Origin: DATGMB01 sp035293845
GTDB taxonomy: Bacteria; Acidobacteriota; Terriglobia; Bryobacterales; Bryobacteraceae
Reading direction: 5' to 3'
Assembly: GCA_035293845.1 (NCBI GenBank)
Contig: DATGMB010000182.1
Location: 1-8,490, forward strand
DNA: 8,490 nucleotides
The translations under genes were made by a program, and so were the position numbers. Position 1 is the stretch's first letter. Each line of letters opens with the position of its first letter. The notes under the pieces are model-generated. The model was not told the origin of the DNA. It was given only the letters and a program-made list of their open reading frames with translations, and ran no database searches. This document shows positions 6,351 through 8,490 of this stretch, piece after piece.

Positions 6351-7393
6351 ACGCGGCGGCCGTGCGCGAGCAGCCTCGTCCGGCAAAACCTGCGTCTACT
6401 CACCATGGAAGCCGTTGTGCTGGTCCAGCCAGTGTGCGGACGTTGCTTTTGCTCCTGCTGGCCGCGGCGGCGGCCGGGCAGAGGACCACGGATGCGCCGG
6501 ACCAGCCGGCCTGCGTCCGCCGAAGCCTGGTGGGATCCGCCACCGTATACGGGATTTACGGCCGCGGCTTCGGCGTCGCGCCGATCCTCGGCCGCCTTGG
6601 GACCTACCGCAACATCGATGACATGGCGGCCGACACCGCGCCGCAAGTGGAGCAGATCGAAGCGGCGAACGGCGGCAAACCCGTCGTCCGCGCCATCCAC
6701 CTGATCTACGCCATGGCGACGCCGTGTCAGGCCGGCGGCGACTGCCTTTCTTATCTCGGGCGCGACATCATCGCCCGGTACATCGAGCCCGCCGCCGCCC
6801 GCGGCTGGGTCGTGGTCCTCGACTCGCAGCTCGGGCGCTCGAACCCCGTCGAGCAGGTGCGGCACATGATCGCCGCGGGTTTCCTCCGTTACGACAACGT
6901 CGAGGTGGCGATCGATCCAGAGTTTCACGTGGTCCCCGGCAACAGCGTCCCCGGCATTCCGATCGGCAGCGTCGAGGCGGCGCAAGTCAACGAGGCGGAG
7001 CGCATCCTCGATGAGTACGTCCGGGCGGAGAACCTGCCCACGAAAAAGATTCTCGAGGTCCATCAGTTCGGAGATCCGGCGGTGAATGACGGCGTGCCGT
7101 TCATGATCCGGAATAAGGAGTCGCTGCGCGATTGTCCGAACGTGGACTTGGTCATCGATATGGACGGCCTGGGCACGCCCGCGCAAAAGGTTTGGAAATA
7201 CAACCGGATTACGTCCAGCCGGATCTATCCGTTCATCCATTTCCGCGGAATCAAGGTTTTCTACCGCGATCCCGGCGAAACGCACGGCCACTTCGACAGA
7301 CCGCCGATGACGATCGAGGAAGTGTTCGGCATCCGGCCGATTCCGAACGGCCTGCGCATGGCGTCGAAGCCGGACGTGCTGATCATCGCGTAG
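6347..7393 (+). CDS. Predicted exported protein of unknown function, possible (beta/alpha)-barrel
   Basis: The frame gives 348 aa from a GTG at 6347, which overlaps the plsC stop (GTGA). In-frame GTGs at 6362 and 6434 are alternatives. A start at 6434 would put the hydrophobic stretch VRTLLLLLLAAAAAG at the very N-terminus as a compact signal peptide, but it has no visible Shine-Dalgarno site. Either way a signal-like segment ending near AAAG-Q (about 43-45) predicts export; there is no lipobox cysteine. The mature part shows evenly spaced hydrophobic strands ending in polar or acidic residues: VVRAIHLIYAM (113-123), GWVVVLDSQLG (153-163), VEVAIDPEFHV (185-195), KILEVHQFG (234-242), VDLVIDMDGLG (266-276) and FIHFRGIKVFY (296-306). 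This rhythm suggests a TIM-barrel, perhaps glycosidase-like, with D159, D190/E192, E237 and D271/D273 at strand ends. C127 and C133 could form a disulphide. I do not recognise the family. It is the last gene before a terminator. Confidence 0.8.
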   Translation: MNAAAVREQPRPAKPASTHHGSRCAGPASVRTLLLLLLAAAAAGQRTTDAPDQPACVRRSLVGSATVYGIYGRGFGVAPILGRLGTYRNIDDMAADTAPQVEQIEAANGGKPVVRAIHLIYAMATPCQAGGDCLSYLGRDIIARYIEPAAARGWVVVLDSQLGRSNPVEQVRHMIAAGFLRYDNVEVAIDPEFHVVPGNSVPGIPIGSVEAAQVNEAERILDEYVRAENLPTKKILEVHQFGDPAVNDGVPFMIRNKESLRDCPNVDLVIDMDGLGTPAQKVWKYNRITSSRIYPFIHFRGIKVFYRDPGETHGHFDRPPMTIEEVFGIRPIPNGLRMASKPDVLIIA

Positions 7394-7410
7394 CGGGCTC
7401 CCACCAACGA

Positions 7411-7435
7411 AAAACCGCCAGCGATTGGCGGTTTT
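7411..7435 (+). terminator. Bidirectional Rho-independent terminator after the rsfS-to-plsC operon
   Basis: AAAACCGCCA (7411-7420) and TGGCGGTTTT (7426-7435) form a perfect 10-bp stem around the loop GCGAT, 18 nt after the stop of the exported-protein gene. The plus-strand transcript ends the stem in UUUU. Read on the minus strand, the stem is followed by a run of five T (7414-7410), so it could also terminate the convergent E2 gene. Confidence 0.8.
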
Positions 7436-7440
7436 CCCGA

Positions 7441-7477
7441 TTTTGGCTACGTAAATTCAATCACTTACGAGCCAAAA
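7441..7477. repeat. Inverted repeat competing with the following hairpin
   Basis: TTTTGGCTACGTAA (7441-7454) is complementary to TTACGAGCCAAAA (7465-7477) except for one bulged A at 7449, with a 10-nt loop ATTCAATCAC. The right arm shares 7471-7477 with the left arm of the next hairpin, so the two structures cannot both form on one transcript. Confidence 0.7.
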
Positions 7478-7500
7478 CCGCCAATTTTGGCGGTTTTGGC
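7471..7500 (-). terminator. Strong hairpin downstream of the E2 gene, probable terminator
   Basis: GCCAAAACCGCCA (7471-7483) pairs perfectly with TGGCGGTTTTGGC (7488-7500), a 13-bp stem with a 4-nt loop. It lies 50 nt past the stop of the minus-strand E2 gene. It contains the same 10-bp arm as the terminator at 7411-7435. There is no separate T-tract directly after the stem on either strand, so it may act with the neighbouring terminator rather than alone. Confidence 0.6.
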
Positions 7501-7550
7501 GTTCGCGCCGCCGGCAGGCAATGGGCCAGCCCTACTGAATCGGACACGCG

Positions 7551-8490
7551 CTACAGCGCCTCTTCCGACCAATCCTCCAGCACCTGCTTGATGCGCGTCA
7601 TGAACTGATCGGCCAGCGCGCCGTCGATCAGGCGGTGGTCGAAGCTGAGCGAAAGATGGCAGATGGAGCGGATGGCGATGGCGTCATCGATCACCACGGG
7701 CGTCTTGTCTACGGTGCCCACGCCCAGGATGGCCACCTGCGGCTGATTGATGATCGGCGTGCCGACCAGGCTGCCGAAGCTGCCGAAATTGGTGATCGAG
7801 AACGTGCCGCCCGCCACCTCATCGGGCTTCAACTGGCGGGAGCGGGCGCGAGTTGCCAGATCGACTACGGAGCGCTGCAGGCCGAGCACGTTCTTCTCAT
7901 CGGCCGCGCGGATCACCGGCACGATGAGCCCGTTTTCGAGCGCCACCGCGATCCCGATATTCACCTCGTTGTGGTAGATGATGTTGTTGCCGTCGAGCGA
8001 GGCGTTGAGCAGCGGATATTGCCGCAGCGCGACCACCGAAGCCCGGATGATGAACGGCAGGTACGTGAGGCTGAAGCCGTAGTTGGCCTGGAACGTCGCC
8101 TTGTGGCGCTCCCGCATCTTCGCCACCTTCGTCATATCCACGCGATGGATGGTGGTGACGTGCGGCGACGTGCGCTTGGAGAGCACCATGTGCTCGGCGA
8201 TCTTCTGCCGCATGGTGCTGAGCGGCTCGATGCGTGTCTTGGCCTGTCCGGCGGCCGGCAGGGGCATCTCGATGGGGGCCGGTGGCCGCGGACCCGGGGG
8301 CGGAGCAACGGGAGCCGGAGTGGGCGTGGCCGGACGCGGCGCGGCAGCGGCCGGTTGTGGCGGGGGCGCGGCCGGTTGGGCCTGTTGCGCGAGGTAGGCT
8401 TCGACGTCCTGTTTGGTGATGCGTCCGCCCGCGCCGGTGCCGCGGACGCGCGACAGATCGATGTTGTTCTCGCGCGCCATCTTGCGCACC
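7551..8490 (-). CDS. 2-oxo acid dehydrogenase E2 acyltransferase, C-terminal part (runs off right edge)
   Basis: The readable part (313 codons, no start in the window) is the C-terminal portion of an E2 core subunit of a pyruvate, 2-oxoglutarate or branched-chain 2-oxo acid dehydrogenase complex. E2 moves the acyl group from lipoyl-lysine to CoA. Counting from the first readable Met (residue 1), the peripheral subunit-binding domain is visible (VRKMARENNIDLSRVRGTG, then GRITKQDVEAYL, to about 33), followed by a flexible Ala/Pro linker (34-80). The catalytic domain follows (about 85-312), with TFSITNFGSFGS (229-240), INQPQVAILGVG (247-258) and the active-site motif SFDHRLIDG (282-290), carrying catalytic His and Asp. 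The N-terminal lipoyl domain lies outside. ENGLIVPVIRAADEKN and the overall pattern resemble branched-chain or general E2 proteins, but the substrate cannot be decided here. It is convergent to the plus-strand operon, with the hairpin region between. Confidence 0.93.
   Translation of the reverse strand, partial: VRKMARENNIDLSRVRGTGAGGRITKQDVEAYLAQQAQPAAPPPQPAAAAPRPATPTPAPVAPPPGPRPPAPIEMPLPAAGQAKTRIEPLSTMRQKIAEHMVLSKRTSPHVTTIHRVDMTKVAKMRERHKATFQANYGFSLTYLPFIIRASVVALRQYPLLNASLDGNNIIYHNEVNIGIAVALENGLIVPVIRAADEKNVLGLQRSVVDLATRARSRQLKPDEVAGGTFSITNFGSFGSLVGTPIINQPQVAILGVGTVDKTPVVIDDAIAIRSICHLSLSFDHRLIDGALADQFMTRIKQVLEDWSEEAL

Noticed and set aside
8083..8397. Plus-strand open frame of 104 codons opposite the E2 gene, Gly/Ala-rich at its end
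   Set aside because: The glycine-rich tail is the complement of the Ala/Pro linker of E2; no start signal or homology.

Overview
The window is high-GC bacterial chromosome with tightly packed genes, ATG/GTG/TTG starts and short gene overlaps. The gene content is mostly housekeeping: gap, tRNA-Thr, rsfS-rlmH-accD-folC-plsC and a 2-oxo acid dehydrogenase E2. The overall style suggests an Acidobacteriota genome, possibly a Solibacter/Bryobacter-type lineage. Supporting this are the methyltransferase tail, which resembles the short Ig-like C-terminal domains common in that group, and the small proline-rich protein. This assignment is inference; no rRNA or other decisive marker is present.

Layout. 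At the left edge, on the minus strand, is the 5' end of glyceraldehyde-3-phosphate dehydrogenase (1-89) with a clear Shine-Dalgarno site. Upstream of it, about 400 bp lack an intact gene but carry what looks like a decayed fragment of a non-ribosomal peptide synthetase condensation domain (about 133-473). This lies next to the 3' end of a complete tRNA-Thr(UGU) with an encoded CCA (488-563, minus). To the right, a plus-strand gene (732-1292) encodes a small proline-rich protein with a conserved-looking C-terminal domain of unknown function. Its end overlaps by 14 bp the end of a convergent minus-strand gene (1279-2628) for a SAM-dependent methyltransferase with an unusual beta-rich, Ig-like C-terminal extension.

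From 2705 to 7393 on the plus strand runs a compact set of six genes: rsfS (ribosome silencing factor, TTG start), rlmH (23S rRNA methyltransferase), accD (acetyl-CoA carboxylase beta subunit), folC (dihydrofolate/folylpolyglutamate synthase), plsC-like (lysophosphatidate acyltransferase) and a predicted exported protein of unknown function. All junctions are 4-nt stop/start overlaps except rlmH-accD (13 nt), so the set is very probably one operon. It links ribosome maturation and hibernation, the first step of fatty-acid synthesis, folate polyglutamylation and phospholipid assembly, all growth-linked functions. The last gene is the only one without an assignable role.

The set ends in an intergenic region (7394-7550) with three inverted repeats: two stem-loops sharing the same 10-bp arm, and a middle one that competes with the second. 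Beyond it, on the minus strand, lies the C-terminal 313 codons of an E2 acyltransferase (7551-8490) that runs off the right edge.

No insertion sequence, CRISPR array, phage gene or defence system was seen. The most unusual points are the condensation-domain remnant beside the tRNA, the methyltransferase fusion, the uncharacterised exported barrel-like protein and the hairpin cluster.
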